Positions 15,541 to 24,730 of a stretch of DNA of 64,000 nucleotides are shown here, piece after piece. Both the position numbers and the translations under genes were made by a program. The notes below the pieces were generated by a model, which saw only the letters and a program-made list of their open reading frames with translations, ran no database searches and was not told the DNA's origin. Source of the stretch: CAZHRC01 sp964533865 (GTDB lineage Bacteria; Bacillota; Clostridia; Tissierellales; Peptoniphilaceae); assembly GCA_964533865.1 (NCBI GenBank), contig CAZHRC010000005.1, positions 41,255-105,254 of the forward strand, given 5' to 3'. Every line of letters begins with the position of its first letter. Position 1 is the stretch's first letter.

Positions 15541-16463
15541 TCGCTTTCACCAAACGTATCCCGACCCCCATCGCGGGGGTCGTTTTGGGCTTGGCTGCCC
15601 TAGGCAACCTATTGCAAAGCTACGGCGACGGAATTCGCCTTGGCATCGGTGCAATTGCAGCGGTGGTTTACATCGCACTTGCATTGAAAATAATCCTCCA
15701 CGCTCCAGTTGTAGCAGAGGAGATGAAAAATCCTGTTATCGCATCGGTGTTCGCAACATTTCCCATGGCTACGATGTTATTGGCGACTTATCTAAAACCT
15801 TACTCGCCTCAAATCGGAAAAATCATGTGGCTGATCGGTGTCGGCTTGCACATCGCCTTGATTCTCTATTTCACGGCGACGTTTGTACTTAAATTGAAAT
15901 GGCCACAAGTCTTTCCGAGTTGGTTTATCGTCTACTGTGGCATCGCCGTTGCATCAGTAACCTGTGGAGCCTATGAAATATTCACCATTGGCAAAATCGC
16001 TTTTTGGTTTGCCTTTATTTCCCTACTCGTGTTACTTCCCATCGTGACCAAACGCTACAGCATGAAAATCGAAGAAAAACCATTAACGAAGCCATTGCTT
16101 GCGGTTTATACGGCACCTGCCGCTTTGTGTCTTGCGGGTTTCGTCAATGCAAAACCCGTTGAAAGTATAGCCCTTTTATGGTTTATGATCATCCTTTCCC
16201 AATTTTTGTATCTCTTTGTACTTACCCAAATGCCGAGATTATTGAAGATGCCATTTATGCCCAGCTATGCATCCTTCACCTTTCCCTTCGTGATTAGCGC
16301 CTTGTCCTTGAAGCTATCGAACGGCTTGTTGGCAAAAACCAATCCGGTCCCCCTCTTAGGTCAGATTGTAAAAATTGAAGAGGGGATTGCAACGGTTTTA
16401 GTGTTTTATACCCTGTTTAGATTCTTACAGTTCATCTTTGTGACTTCAAAAAAGACCGCTTGA
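15537..16463 (+). CDS. TDT-family transporter (tellurite-resistance/dicarboxylate, SLAC1-like)
   Basis: 308 residues with about ten hydrophobic segments and a short N-terminus, RIPTPIAGVVLGLAALGNLL, typical of the TDT family, in which TehA and SLAC1 are anion channels and Mae1 carries malate. The ATG overlaps the stop of the preceding frame (ATGA), so translation was evidently coupled to the now-interrupted gene; the nonsense codon upstream may therefore lower its expression. The substrate is unknown. Its place behind the double-cubane reductase suggests movement of that enzyme's substrate or product, but this is inference. A terminator follows directly. Confidence 0.85.
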   Translation: MIAFTKRIPTPIAGVVLGLAALGNLLQSYGDGIRLGIGAIAAVVYIALALKIILHAPVVAEEMKNPVIASVFATFPMATMLLATYLKPYSPQIGKIMWLIGVGLHIALILYFTATFVLKLKWPQVFPSWFIVYCGIAVASVTCGAYEIFTIGKIAFWFAFISLLVLLPIVTKRYSMKIEEKPLTKPLLAVYTAPAALCLAGFVNAKPVESIALLWFMIILSQFLYLFVLTQMPRLLKMPFMPSYASFTFPFVISALSLKLSNGLLAKTNPVPLLGQIVKIEEGIATVLVFYTLFRFLQFIFVTSKKTA

Positions 16464-16473
16464 ATCAAAAAAT

Positions 16474-16514
16474 GCCCAACACTGATCGGATGATCCGTTT
16501 GGGCGCTTTTTTTT
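16474..16514 (+). terminator. Intrinsic terminator
   Basis: GCCCAAC pairs with GTTTGGGC (one bulged T) around an inner GATC/GATC stem, then GC and eight T. It ends the 13130-16463 operon just before the convergent DUF624 gene. Confidence 0.85.
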
Positions 16515-16518
16515 GTCT

Positions 16519-17196
16519 TTAATGGTTGACAGAGGTCAGGTCAAAGTGGGTGAATACTTTGTTTAAAACCACTGTGCACAGATAAATCACTAGGCCTGGT
16601 ATCAGTAAAATAAACAAAGGGATCAAGCGGATGGCAAGCCATGGCAAAAAGATGTAAAATGCGATGGGAGCACTGTAGACTATGGCGAGTAGGGCGGTGT
16701 AGGGTAAAAACCGTATGGAAAGATATAGGGCATTGCGCAAGGTCAAAAGGGTGGTGTTTTCGATGAGGGCTTGAAGTGCAAAAGTGTAGAGGTAGGTCAT
16801 AGCCACCAATAACAGGAGGACGGCGAAGAGGTATCTGGCGATGGTAGTGGCTGCTGACTGACCAAGTAGGTTGGGGATCAACCACAGATCGAGAAGAAGT
16901 AGAGCGCCTAGCCCAAATAGAATGAGCCATAATAGGGTGCTTTTTTTGAGGTTTTCTTTGTAAACCTGCAGGTAGGCGGATAAGGTGACGTCCTCGTCCT
17001 CTGCGATCAGATCAAAACACAGGCGATGGCCAGCGGTGAGCGCTGCTCCGATGGTGATGATGGGCAAGCTCGTGATAAACATGTACAAGCTGAGTTTTAT
17101 CCATTGAGCGATAAGGTTTAGCCCTTCAAAAAATGTGGGGGCATTCTTTTTCGGTTTTGGTGAGAGGTTGAATTTCCGAGGTTTATTAATGTTCAT
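16519..17196 (-). CDS. DUF624/YesL-family membrane protein
   Basis: 225 residues from the ATG at 17196, which has AAAGGAG six bases upstream; a longer frame to 17244 lacks such a site. The cytoplasmic N-terminus is basic (NINKPRKFNLSPKPKKN). Then come about five to six membrane segments, with the family stretch LIAQWIKLSLYMFITSLPIITIG (shown here only by its ends: LIAQW to ITIG) and AGHRLCFDLIAEDE. YesL-type proteins are commonly found beside sugar ABC importers, and here one is divergent from such an operon. Its exact role is not known; an accessory role for the importer is the usual guess. Confidence 0.8.
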   Translation of the reverse strand: MNINKPRKFNLSPKPKKNAPTFFEGLNLIAQWIKLSLYMFITSLPIITIGAALTAGHRLCFDLIAEDEDVTLSAYLQVYKENLKKSTLLWLILFGLGALLLLDLWLIPNLLGQSAATTIARYLFAVLLLLVAMTYLYTFALQALIENTTLLTLRNALYLSIRFLPYTALLAIVYSAPIAFYIFLPWLAIRLIPLFILLIPGLVIYLCTVVLNKVFTHFDLTSVNH

Positions 17197-17353
17197 GGCA
17201 CGCTCCTTTTGTATAAGTATAGGAGAAATAAGAAAAATGTTCAAGTTTATCCAAGAAACGCTATTGAGGTTTTACTAAAACTTTACATGACCTTAACTCG
17301 ATTCATACAATGAAATGTTATTCTGATACCATTCGTTGGCAAAAAAAGTTATA

Positions 17354-17382
17354 TTGTGGCTTTAAGACGTATCATGTATAAT
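17354..17382 (+). promoter_or_regulatory. Promoter of the first ABC importer operon
   Basis: TTGTGG (17354-17359), a 17-base spacer and TATAAT (17377-17382), about 100 bases before the first gene. The -10 box is perfect and the -35 weak, which suits an activated or catabolite-controlled promoter. The segment GTTTTACTAAAACTTTAC at about 17267 resembles GTAAA/TTTAC elements at the other island promoters. Confidence 0.6.
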
Positions 17383-17488
17383 ACAAGGTACAAGAAGAGG
17401 TTTTCCTTCGATTGGCCATGGGAGAATCGGGTGGGATTTGAGACTGATGATGTAACACAAATGCCTAAAATACAAAGGAGAGGATGAT

Positions 17489-18379
17489 TTGAAACAACAA
17501 ACTTTGACAACGAGAAAGAAAGGGCTTATGAAAACAATTGAGCCGTTTTTGTATCTGTTGCCGGCGATCGTATTTTTTATCGCTTTTACTTACTATCCGT
17601 TCTTCAAAACCGTGTATTCAAGTTTTTTCACGGTAGATTCTATGGGGGTCATCAAGTCTTTTGTGGGACTAGAGAATTTCCAAAATGTCTTATCGAACCC
17701 AGCGTTTATTCAGTCGATTAAAAACACTTTCATTTACGTTGGGTTATCATCGCCAGTCGCCATAGGGATTGCGTTGATGTTGGCGATTGTGGCGAATCAA
17801 AAGACGAAAATGTCGCCACTCTACGAGCTGATGTACGCCATCACCATGGCGGTGTCCCTGTCGGTAGCGGCGATGATTTTTCAGCTCATGTACAACCCGA
17901 CGATTGGCGTGTTGAACCATTTGTTAAACACAAACCTCAACTGGCTAAACGACAAAAAAATTGCGATGGTGGCATTGAGTTTGATCGCCGTCTGGATGAA
18001 TATCGGCTATAATTTTTTGTTTTTGTTATCTGCTGTTCGAGGTATCCCACAAGAGCTTATGGAGAGTGCAGCCATCGATGGGGCGAATACGTTTCAAAAG
18101 ACGACGAAGATCATTTTACCCATTATCTCGCCTACGGTTTTTTACCTCGTCTGTAGTTCATTGGCAAGGAGTATGATGATGTCGGCATTGGTCCTCATTT
18201 TGACTGGAGGTGGTCCTCAAGGTTCGACCGAGACGATGATTTCTTTTATGTACAAACAATCGGTTAACAATTTGAACTACAATGACGCTTATGCAGCGGC
18301 GATTATTGCCTTTTTGATTACGGCAGTTGCCATGGCGATCAGCTTTTCTTACGAGAAAAAGGGGGTTCACTACAACTGA
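17489..18379 (+). CDS. Sugar-type ABC importer permease (MalF/UgpA family)
   Basis: 296 residues, six predicted membrane helices, with the binding-protein-dependent permease loop QELMESAAIDGANTFQKTTKIILP, which docks on the ATPase (EAA motif, here ESAAIDGAN). The TTG start lies behind AGGAGAGG. It ends in ATGA-like overlap with the second permease at 18379. The two permeases and the following lipoprotein form one CUT1-type importer, but no ATPase is in this run; the gene at 22671 is the likely supplier. The substrate cannot be read from sequence; the neighbourhood points to a carbohydrate or glycoside. Confidence 0.9.
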   Translation: MKQQTLTTRKKGLMKTIEPFLYLLPAIVFFIAFTYYPFFKTVYSSFFTVDSMGVIKSFVGLENFQNVLSNPAFIQSIKNTFIYVGLSSPVAIGIALMLAIVANQKTKMSPLYELMYAITMAVSLSVAAMIFQLMYNPTIGVLNHLLNTNLNWLNDKKIAMVALSLIAVWMNIGYNFLFLLSAVRGIPQELMESAAIDGANTFQKTTKIILPIISPTVFYLVCSSLARSMMMSALVLILTGGGPQGSTETMISFMYKQSVNNLNYNDAYAAAIIAFLITAVAMAISFSYEKKGVHYN

Positions 18380-19230
18380 TGAATAATACAAAATCATTGC
18401 GTCAACGACGTATAAAGAAAGTAAGCGGTGTCGCTTTTCAAATTTTTGCTGTGCTTTTGGGAATGATCATCATATTTCCTATCCTATACGCCACATTTAT
18501 TTCTCTGATGCCTGCGGATCAAATTTTAAGCAATCCGCCAACGATCATTCCTAAAAGCATTATTATGGATAACTTCAAGAAAGCTATCGAAGCTACGGAT
18601 CTCGGGCGCTATATGATCAACTCCCTCGTCGTGGCAGGGGTGTCGTCCTTGGTGCGCGTACTGACGGCGGGTATGGCAGCCTTTGCCTTTTCGTTTTTTG
18701 AGTTTAAAGGGAAGAACTTTCTCTTTGCTCTCACCATGGGCACAGTGATGATTCCGGGAGACATCGTCCTCGTGACGAATTATCAAACTGTAGCAAAATT
18801 AGGTTTGGTCAATACTTACTTGGGGATGATGATCGTCTTTTTGGTATCTGCACTCAATATCTTTATCTTGAGACAAAATTTCCTGTCTTTTTCAAAGGAG
18901 CTTAAAGAGGCTTCAGAAATCGATGGGTGTGGAAACTTTCGATTTTTCACCACGATTCTCATGCCGTTAAACAAACCGGTGTTGACCACGGTGTTCATTT
19001 CCGCTTTTATCGGAACGTGGAATACTTACTTATGGCCGATGTTAGTAACAAACGACCCGGCGATGAGGACGGTGCAGGTGGGGATCACCATGTTGAATTT
19101 TCCAGATGGTACGGTATACGGCCCGATTATGGCAGCGGCAATGCTGGTGTTATTGCCGGTCATCGCCATATTTATCATATTCCGTCGAAATATCGTCGGC
19201 GGGTTAATGGGTGGAGCAGTAAAAGGATAA
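18379..19230 (+). CDS. Sugar-type ABC importer permease (MalG/UgpE family)
   Basis: 283 residues with six membrane helices. The EAA loop reads KELKEASEIDGCGNFRFFTTILMP, and the protein ends RNIVGGLMGGAVKG, the usual MalG-family tail. The start overlaps the previous stop, so the two permeases are made in equal amounts. It forms the transmembrane heterodimer with the upstream permease. Confidence 0.9.
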   Translation: MNNTKSLRQRRIKKVSGVAFQIFAVLLGMIIIFPILYATFISLMPADQILSNPPTIIPKSIIMDNFKKAIEATDLGRYMINSLVVAGVSSLVRVLTAGMAAFAFSFFEFKGKNFLFALTMGTVMIPGDIVLVTNYQTVAKLGLVNTYLGMMIVFLVSALNIFILRQNFLSFSKELKEASEIDGCGNFRFFTTILMPLNKPVLTTVFISAFIGTWNTYLWPMLVTNDPAMRTVQVGITMLNFPDGTVYGPIMAAAMLVLLPVIAIFIIFRRNIVGGLMGGAVKG

Positions 19231-19246
19231 AAAAGGAGGAAATAGT

Positions 19247-20620
19247 ATGGGTATTAAGAAATGGGTGAGTTTAGGTTTGGTGGCAGCATTGACGCTGCCG
19301 ATGTTGACCGCTTGTGGCGGCGGAGGAGATAAAAAAGCGCCAGAAACGGCAAAAGATGGAAAGGTACAGATTGAATATTGGCACACCATGACAGGCGTCA
19401 ATGGGGAGCAGATGGAAGCTCTTGTCACAAAGTTCAATGAAACGGTGGGACAAGAAAAGAACATCACGGTCAAAAGCGTGTTTCAAGGGGACGATGTGAG
19501 CGAAAAGCTTAAAACTTTGGCACAAGCCAATGATACGAAAAATTTCCCCAATGTGGCACAAATCGTCGGTGCAGGCATCCCTTCGGCGATGAATTACGAA
19601 CAATTGGTTAAAGTTGAAGAAATGTATGGTAAAGGCGAGGACATCACCGTGAAGAAAGAGGATCTCGATGCGCATACGGTACGAGCGTTCTCCTATAAAG
19701 ACGAGTTAATTTGCATGCCTTTTAACGTATCGAGTATTTTGCTGTACTACAATAAAAAGATGTTTGCAGAAGCGGGTTTAGACGCCAACCATCCACCAAA
19801 GACCATTGCTGAAATGGCTGATGCCATCTCTAAGATCATGGTGAAAGAAGGGGATAATGTGACGCGTTACGGATTAAATGTCGCTGTGCGCCGCTACCAA
19901 TTGTCCAACTGGATCGGTGGACAAGGAGAGTACAACTTCTTTGGCGACAATGAAGGTGGACGTACAGGAATGATGTCCAAGGTCACTTTTGGAGAAGACG
20001 GTAGCCTGGATAAGTACTTAACCGAGTGGGAAAAAGTCGTTAAAACCGGCGGCTACAAAGAAATCGAAGATAACATCAACGAAGAGTTTTCCCTAGAACA
20101 GTTTGGCATGGCGATTATGTCCTCGGCGCGAATTGGAAAAATCAAAGATCTCGTCGGTGATAAATTTGAATGGGGCACCGCACCATTGCCCAAAGTTGAT
20201 GCCAACGACAAAGGCGGTACTTCCGTCGGAGGATCTTGTTTGGCGTTGTTCAATAAAGGTGATGATGCGCAAGTGAAAGCTTCTTGGAGCTTTATGCAAT
20301 ACCTCGCATCTCCAGAAGCTCAAATCGCGTTTGATACAGCGACAGGCTATTTGCCAGTCAACAAACTGGTTTACGACCAAGAGGAGATGAAAGCTTACAT
20401 CGACGCCAATCCGTATTATAAAGTGGCGATCGACCAAATGGCTAACTCCAACGTCAACGTTCAAGAACCTTTTGACATTATCAACTGGGAAATCGACGAA
20501 ATTGTGAAAAACAATATGGCGGAATTTGGCGCAGGCAACCAAGATAAAAACACGACCCGAGACAACATCGTCACCCAATGTAACGAAAAGCTTGCGGCTT
20601 ACGTGAAAGCGAATCAGTAG
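19247..20620 (+). CDS. Sugar-type ABC substrate-binding lipoprotein
   Basis: 457 residues. Lipoprotein signal with lipobox LTAC near residue 23, followed by a glycine-rich spacer. The fold signature is IEYWHTMTGVNGEQMEALV, then MPFNVSSILLYYNKKMFAEAG, and late SWSFMQYLASPEAQIAFDTATGYLPVN, all typical of UgpB/MalE-class binding proteins. It should present ligand to the two permeases just upstream. Its size suits a disaccharide, glycoside or glycerol-phosphate ester. The Asp- and Asn-rich surface gives no specific substrate. Confidence 0.9.
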   Translation: MGIKKWVSLGLVAALTLPMLTACGGGGDKKAPETAKDGKVQIEYWHTMTGVNGEQMEALVTKFNETVGQEKNITVKSVFQGDDVSEKLKTLAQANDTKNFPNVAQIVGAGIPSAMNYEQLVKVEEMYGKGEDITVKKEDLDAHTVRAFSYKDELICMPFNVSSILLYYNKKMFAEAGLDANHPPKTIAEMADAISKIMVKEGDNVTRYGLNVAVRRYQLSNWIGGQGEYNFFGDNEGGRTGMMSKVTFGEDGSLDKYLTEWEKVVKTGGYKEIEDNINEEFSLEQFGMAIMSSARIGKIKDLVGDKFEWGTAPLPKVDANDKGGTSVGGSCLALFNKGDDAQVKASWSFMQYLASPEAQIAFDTATGYLPVNKLVYDQEEMKAYIDANPYYKVAIDQMANSNVNVQEPFDIINWEIDEIVKNNMAEFGAGNQDKNTTRDNIVTQCNEKLAAYVKANQ

Positions 20621-20628
20621 GCGAGCCT

Positions 20629-21444
20629 ATGATTAAATTAGTGGTTTGTGATATGGACGGCACCCTCATCGGCAACGATGAGGTGTTGTCACATCTAGCG
20701 GTGAAGATGGTCGATGCGTTAAAACAAAAAGGGATTGCATTTACTATAGCTACGGGAAGGGTGGAAGCGATGGCGGATACTTATGTGGAAAAACTAGGTA
20801 TTACGATTCCCTATATTCTATGCAACGGTGTGACGCTAAGAACAGCTCAGGAAATTTTCCAACGCAACGTCGTACCCGTAAAAGGTCTGCGGCCTCTCTT
20901 TCAACAAGCGGATGATATGGGAATGAGCTTAGTTTACAGTATTCGCGGTAAAGAGTGGGTGCACAAAATCACACCGTGGATTGAGCACCAGCAAAAAACA
21001 TTTGATCGCTATCATGATGTCCATCTGCTCACAGAGGAAGAGTGGGAGATGCTAGAGATCGACAAGTTGATGATTATGGACGATGTGCGAAAAGGTGCCA
21101 TCGCTATTATCGAAGAGATGTGTCATGACTTGCCTGACAGCTACGGCTATACCCGCTATACCAATAAATCGGTGGAAGTCGTACACAAAGATTCGACAAA
21201 GGGTTCGGCGTTACGCTTTCTGACCAATCTGTTAGATGTGGATATCGAAAACGTCTTGGCGATTGGAGATCATAGAAACGATATGGAAATGATCCTAGAA
21301 GCTGGTGTCGGCGCATCTGTGGGCAATGGGATTCCAGAGGTTAAGGCTGTTGCAGACTACGTTTCGCGTGGAGAATACTTGGAAGGCGTTCTCGAGATCG
21401 TCGACAAGTACTGCGGAGTCACGGTGGAGCGAGAGGAGGGGTGA
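20629..21444 (+). CDS. HAD-superfamily phosphatase, Cof type
   Basis: 271 residues. HAD motif I is VVCDMDGTLIGNDE with the nucleophile and acid Asp pair, motif II sits in FTIATGRVEAM, a Lys is supplied by STKGSALRFL, and motif IV is AIGDHRNDMEMILEAG. The C2-type cap lies between residues about 85 and 190. Such enzymes remove phosphate from sugar phosphates or nucleotides. The gene begins eight bases after the binding lipoprotein and overlaps the next gene (ATGA), so it belongs to the transporter operon, where it probably dephosphorylates a catabolic intermediate. Confidence 0.88.
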   Translation: MIKLVVCDMDGTLIGNDEVLSHLAVKMVDALKQKGIAFTIATGRVEAMADTYVEKLGITIPYILCNGVTLRTAQEIFQRNVVPVKGLRPLFQQADDMGMSLVYSIRGKEWVHKITPWIEHQQKTFDRYHDVHLLTEEEWEMLEIDKLMIMDDVRKGAIAIIEEMCHDLPDSYGYTRYTNKSVEVVHKDSTKGSALRFLTNLLDVDIENVLAIGDHRNDMEMILEAGVGASVGNGIPEVKAVADYVSRGEYLEGVLEIVDKYCGVTVEREEG

Positions 21445-22337
21445 TGAGATTATCAACATCGACCAGTATCTACTTTAATCGACCAGACGGCACGAAAGCT
21501 TCCATACTCGATGCCATCGATCGGTGTGCCGACGCAGGATATCGAGTGGTGGACATGAACTTCCATGACTGTAGCGTCTTTGATACGCCCTTCAAAGGGG
21601 CGGGTTGGCTCGATTGGATTGAGCGGATCAAAGAAAGGGCTGATGAAAGGGGTATTGAGTTTTCCCAGGGTCATTCCCATTTTTACAACTTTTGTGATGA
21701 GACATTGCCCCATCGTGATGCACTCGACGAGTTGATTCGAAGAGGGATTGTCGCGTCGGGGATATTGGGGATCAAATGGTTGGTGATCCACGCTGCTACG
21801 GATTTCGAATCGGCGACACCACTTCGTTCTTCCAAAGAAAAGACCATGGCCTATTTAAAGCCGCGAATTGAATTGGCAAAAAGCCATGGTGTCGGTATTG
21901 CGATTGAAAATCTATGGGATTTAAACATATCACCACAACATCGCTACACCGCGGATGCAGAACAATTGGTGGACTTAGTGGATACCCTATCCGAGGATTA
22001 TGATAACGTCGGCGTGTGTTGGGATGTAGAGCACTCGAGTATCATGAAACAAGATATCGCCTCCCAATTAAAACACGTGGGCGATCGCTTGAAAGCCACC
22101 CATATCTCTGACTACATCAGTGTGGACGAAGATCATCTGTTGCCGTTTAGCGGGCTGACGGATTGGTCAGAGGTGATGGAGGCATTGGAGGCGGTGAACT
22201 ACACGGGTGATTTTACTTATGAGATGCATCGCTATACCATGCGACTTCCCGATCCGTTGATCCATTCGGCACTGGTACACAGCGTGGAGGTGGGCAACTA
22301 CTTGATCGAAGGCAAATGGCGTTTGGAAGATAAATAA
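21441..22337 (+). CDS. Sugar phosphate isomerase/epimerase (xylose-isomerase-like TIM barrel)
   Basis: 298 residues of the AP-endonuclease-2/xylose isomerase-like fold. Landmarks are an early DRCADAGYRVVDMNF strand, HSHFYNF, VIHAATD, the metal-ligand Glu of GIAIENLWD, VCWDVEHSS and a late HISDY with FTYEMHRYTM. These give the Glu/Asp/His metal site of the family. It should isomerise or epimerise a sugar or its derivative; the substrate is not deducible. ATGA overlap with the HAD gene means translational coupling. Confidence 0.85.
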   Translation: MMRLSTSTSIYFNRPDGTKASILDAIDRCADAGYRVVDMNFHDCSVFDTPFKGAGWLDWIERIKERADERGIEFSQGHSHFYNFCDETLPHRDALDELIRRGIVASGILGIKWLVIHAATDFESATPLRSSKEKTMAYLKPRIELAKSHGVGIAIENLWDLNISPQHRYTADAEQLVDLVDTLSEDYDNVGVCWDVEHSSIMKQDIASQLKHVGDRLKATHISDYISVDEDHLLPFSGLTDWSEVMEALEAVNYTGDFTYEMHRYTMRLPDPLIHSALVHSVEVGNYLIEGKWRLEDK

Positions 22338-22670
22338 ATCTCGTATCAACAGATGTGAGAGGTAGAGCGTTAAACGCAGGCGTTAAAGGATGATAAATAA
22401 AAGATAATACATTCTATAGTACAATAAAAGACACTGCCTTTATCCTACTGGAACCGATCGGGAATAATCGTAACAAACGACATGATTAAAGGATTTAGAA
22501 GGTAATCCTAGCGTGAGATTGCGTCTCTTTCACGAAGAGCAGCATTCAGTAAGGATTTGAAAAACGTCCAGTAAATTTAGTAAATGTAAAGATTTAGCTA
22601 TTGATATAGTAAATGAAAGGTGATATAATTCACTTGTTGAATAACACATATAACTTTTAGGGAGACTCAA
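22338..22670 (+). other. 333-bp gap with leader and promoter of the ATPase gene
   Basis: I see no coding frame and no strong terminator. The last 70 bases hold a good promoter (22601-22629) and three GTAAAT repeats (starting at 22571, 22580 and 22609), the third inside the spacer. Upstream, TAATAC and TATAGTACAAT could form a second, weaker promoter, and short inverted pieces such as GAGATTGCGTCTC are present. An untranslated regulatory RNA cannot be excluded but is not recognisable. Confidence 0.4.
22601..22629 (+). promoter_or_regulatory. Sigma-A promoter of the ABC ATPase gene
   Basis: TTGATA (22601-22606), a 17-base spacer, TATAAT (22624-22629), 41 bases before the ATG. A GTAAAT element in the spacer and two more just upstream could be operator half-sites for the LacI regulator encoded downstream. 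Confidence 0.8.
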
Positions 22671-23786
22671 ATGGCTACATTAACACTGAAGAACATTGAA
22701 AAAGTCTATGGGAACGGTTTCAAAGCGGTGAACGACTTCAACCTCGACATCGACGATAAAGAATTTATCATCTTCGTTGGTCCATCAGGCTGTGGAAAAT
22801 CGACGACTTTGAGAATGATTGCGGGATTAGAATCCATTTCTGGTGGAACCCTTGAAATCGATGGAGAAGTGGTAAATGACGTGGAACCTAAGGATAGAGA
22901 TATTGCCATGGTGTTTCAAAACTACGCCCTCTACCCTCACATGACCGTTTACGACAACATGGCATTTGGATTGAAGCTTAAAAAGGTGCCAAATGACGAA
23001 ATTGACAAGTTGGTGAGGGACGCGGCAAAGATCCTCGACTTGGATTCGCTGTTGGATAGGAAGCCAAAAGCCCTATCTGGTGGCCAGCGTCAGCGTGTAG
23101 CGATGGGCAGAGCCATTGTTCGTAAACCGAAAGTGTTTCTCATGGACGAGCCTCTTTCTAACTTAGATGCAAAGCTTCGCGTTCAAATGAGAACGGAAAT
23201 CTCAAAGCTTCATCAACGTTTAGGGGTAACGATCATTTACGTGACCCACGACCAAACCGAAGCTATGACTCTAGGGACTCGTATCGTCGTCATGAAGGAC
23301 GGGATCATCCAACAGGTGGATTCCCCACAGAACCTCTACAATAGTCCAAACAATTTGTTTGTTGCAGGCTTTATCGGGTCGCCACAAATGAACTTTTTTG
23401 ATGGTACGGTAGTCGTTGAAAATGGTAAAGGCTACATCCGCTTATCAGAAGGCGAAAAGTTTGAGCTAAACGAGTTTAAAACAAAGAACATTGTCGATAA
23501 AGGGTATACTGGAAAAGAAGTGATCGTCGGTATTCGTCCAGAAAACGTCTTTGACATCGACGAGAGAAAAGCTGAAAACCCAGCAGAAAAAATCGACACC
23601 ACGGTGCGCGTTTATGAATTGTTAGGGGCAGAGGTGTACTTATACTTTGATTATGCAGGAAGATCTTATACGGCAAGGGTTAACCCTCACACAGAGGCTC
23701 GCGCGGGATCTCCAATTTCCTTTAGTTTTGACAAAGAGCTGCTTCACATTTTCGATAAAGAAACGGGTTTAGCAATTTCAAACTAA
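22671..23786 (+). CDS. Sugar-importer ABC ATPase (MsmX/UgpC family)
   Basis: 371 residues. Walker A GPSGCGKSTTLRMIAG, Q-loop QNYALYPHMTVYDNMAFGL, signature LSGGQRQRVAMGRAIV, Walker B VFLMDEPLSNLDAKLR and H-loop VTHDQTEA are intact, followed by a C-terminal regulatory TOBE-like domain. In Firmicutes one ATPase of this family often powers several CUT1 importers. Here it has its own promoter between two importers (17489-20620 and 28524-31716) that both lack an ATPase gene, so it most likely energises both. The start has a GGGAGAC site. Confidence 0.93.
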   Translation: MATLTLKNIEKVYGNGFKAVNDFNLDIDDKEFIIFVGPSGCGKSTTLRMIAGLESISGGTLEIDGEVVNDVEPKDRDIAMVFQNYALYPHMTVYDNMAFGLKLKKVPNDEIDKLVRDAAKILDLDSLLDRKPKALSGGQRQRVAMGRAIVRKPKVFLMDEPLSNLDAKLRVQMRTEISKLHQRLGVTIIYVTHDQTEAMTLGTRIVVMKDGIIQQVDSPQNLYNSPNNLFVAGFIGSPQMNFFDGTVVVENGKGYIRLSEGEKFELNEFKTKNIVDKGYTGKEVIVGIRPENVFDIDERKAENPAEKIDTTVRVYELLGAEVYLYFDYAGRSYTARVNPHTEARAGSPISFSFDKELLHIFDKETGLAISN

Positions 23787-23824
23787 CAGATGTATCATAT
23801 TTCAGATGAGTGAGGAGGGTGTGA

Positions 23825-24700
23825 TTGAAGATACTAAATTTTGGGTCGCTCAATATTGACTACGTGTATCGAGTCGCACATCTGGTTCGCGGAGGAGAGA
23901 CGCTCTCCTCCCAAAACCGAGAAGTGTATTGTGGCGGAAAAGGTTTGAATCAATCGGTGGCTATCGCTCGAGCGGGAGCTCATGTGTACCACGCAGGCGC
24001 TGTTGGCGACGAAGGCGCCATGTTGTTAACGGTTTGTGATGATGCAGGAGTCGATCGTCGATTTGTGAATCAGCTTTCAGGGGCAAATGGACACACGATG
24101 ATCCAAGTCGACGATGCTGCAGAAAACGGCATCATCCTCTACGGTGGGACTAACCGTCGTCAGAGCTTGGATCATATCGAAAAGGTTTTTGATTATTTTG
24201 AATCTGGGGACTATTTGGTGTTACAAAACGAGATAAATCTTCTGGACGTTATCGTTGATAAAGGGTATGATAAACAAATGAAGATCATTTTGAATCCTTC
24301 CCCTTATGACGAGTCTATTGCCAGTTGTGACTTGTCCAAGGTAGGTTTATTTTTGATAAATGAGACGGAAGGACGACAAATAACCAATAGATTACATCCA
24401 GATGACATCCTCGATTTCATGACAAAAACCTATCCGATGGCAGAGACGGTGTTGACTTTAGGGTCCAAAGGAGCCATATGGGCCCAGGGATCCAATCGAT
24501 TGCAAGTGCCAGCAAAATCTGTAGCGGCTGTGGACACCACAGGTGCAGGCGATACCTTTGCAGGTTACTTCATCGCTATGCGAAGCACGGGCAACGACCC
24601 GAGAGAAGCCTTGGAAATCGCCACAGCGGCGGCAGCGCTGGCGGTGACTCGGGAAGGCGCCATTCCTTCGATTCCGTGGTTTGAGGAGGTGATTTCCTAA
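23825..24700 (+). CDS. PfkB-family carbohydrate kinase (ribokinase-like)
   Basis: 291 residues, TTG start behind GAGGAGGG. The first PfkB signature region is VYCGGKGLNQSVAIARAGA and the second AVDTTGAGDTFAGYFIA, with the catalytic Asp in GAGD intact, so it should be an active ATP-dependent sugar or nucleoside kinase. Ribokinase itself is a plausible identity because ribose would be released by the downstream glycosidases, but specificity in this family is hard to read. It lies in an operon with the LacI regulator, the ParB/BMP protein and a phosphoesterase. Confidence 0.88.
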   Translation: MKILNFGSLNIDYVYRVAHLVRGGETLSSQNREVYCGGKGLNQSVAIARAGAHVYHAGAVGDEGAMLLTVCDDAGVDRRFVNQLSGANGHTMIQVDDAAENGIILYGGTNRRQSLDHIEKVFDYFESGDYLVLQNEINLLDVIVDKGYDKQMKIILNPSPYDESIASCDLSKVGLFLINETEGRQITNRLHPDDILDFMTKTYPMAETVLTLGSKGAIWAQGSNRLQVPAKSVAAVDTTGAGDTFAGYFIAMRSTGNDPREALEIATAAAALAVTREGAIPSIPWFEEVIS

Positions 24701-24730
24701 TCGATGTCTTATGGATTGAAAGGGGAAAGA

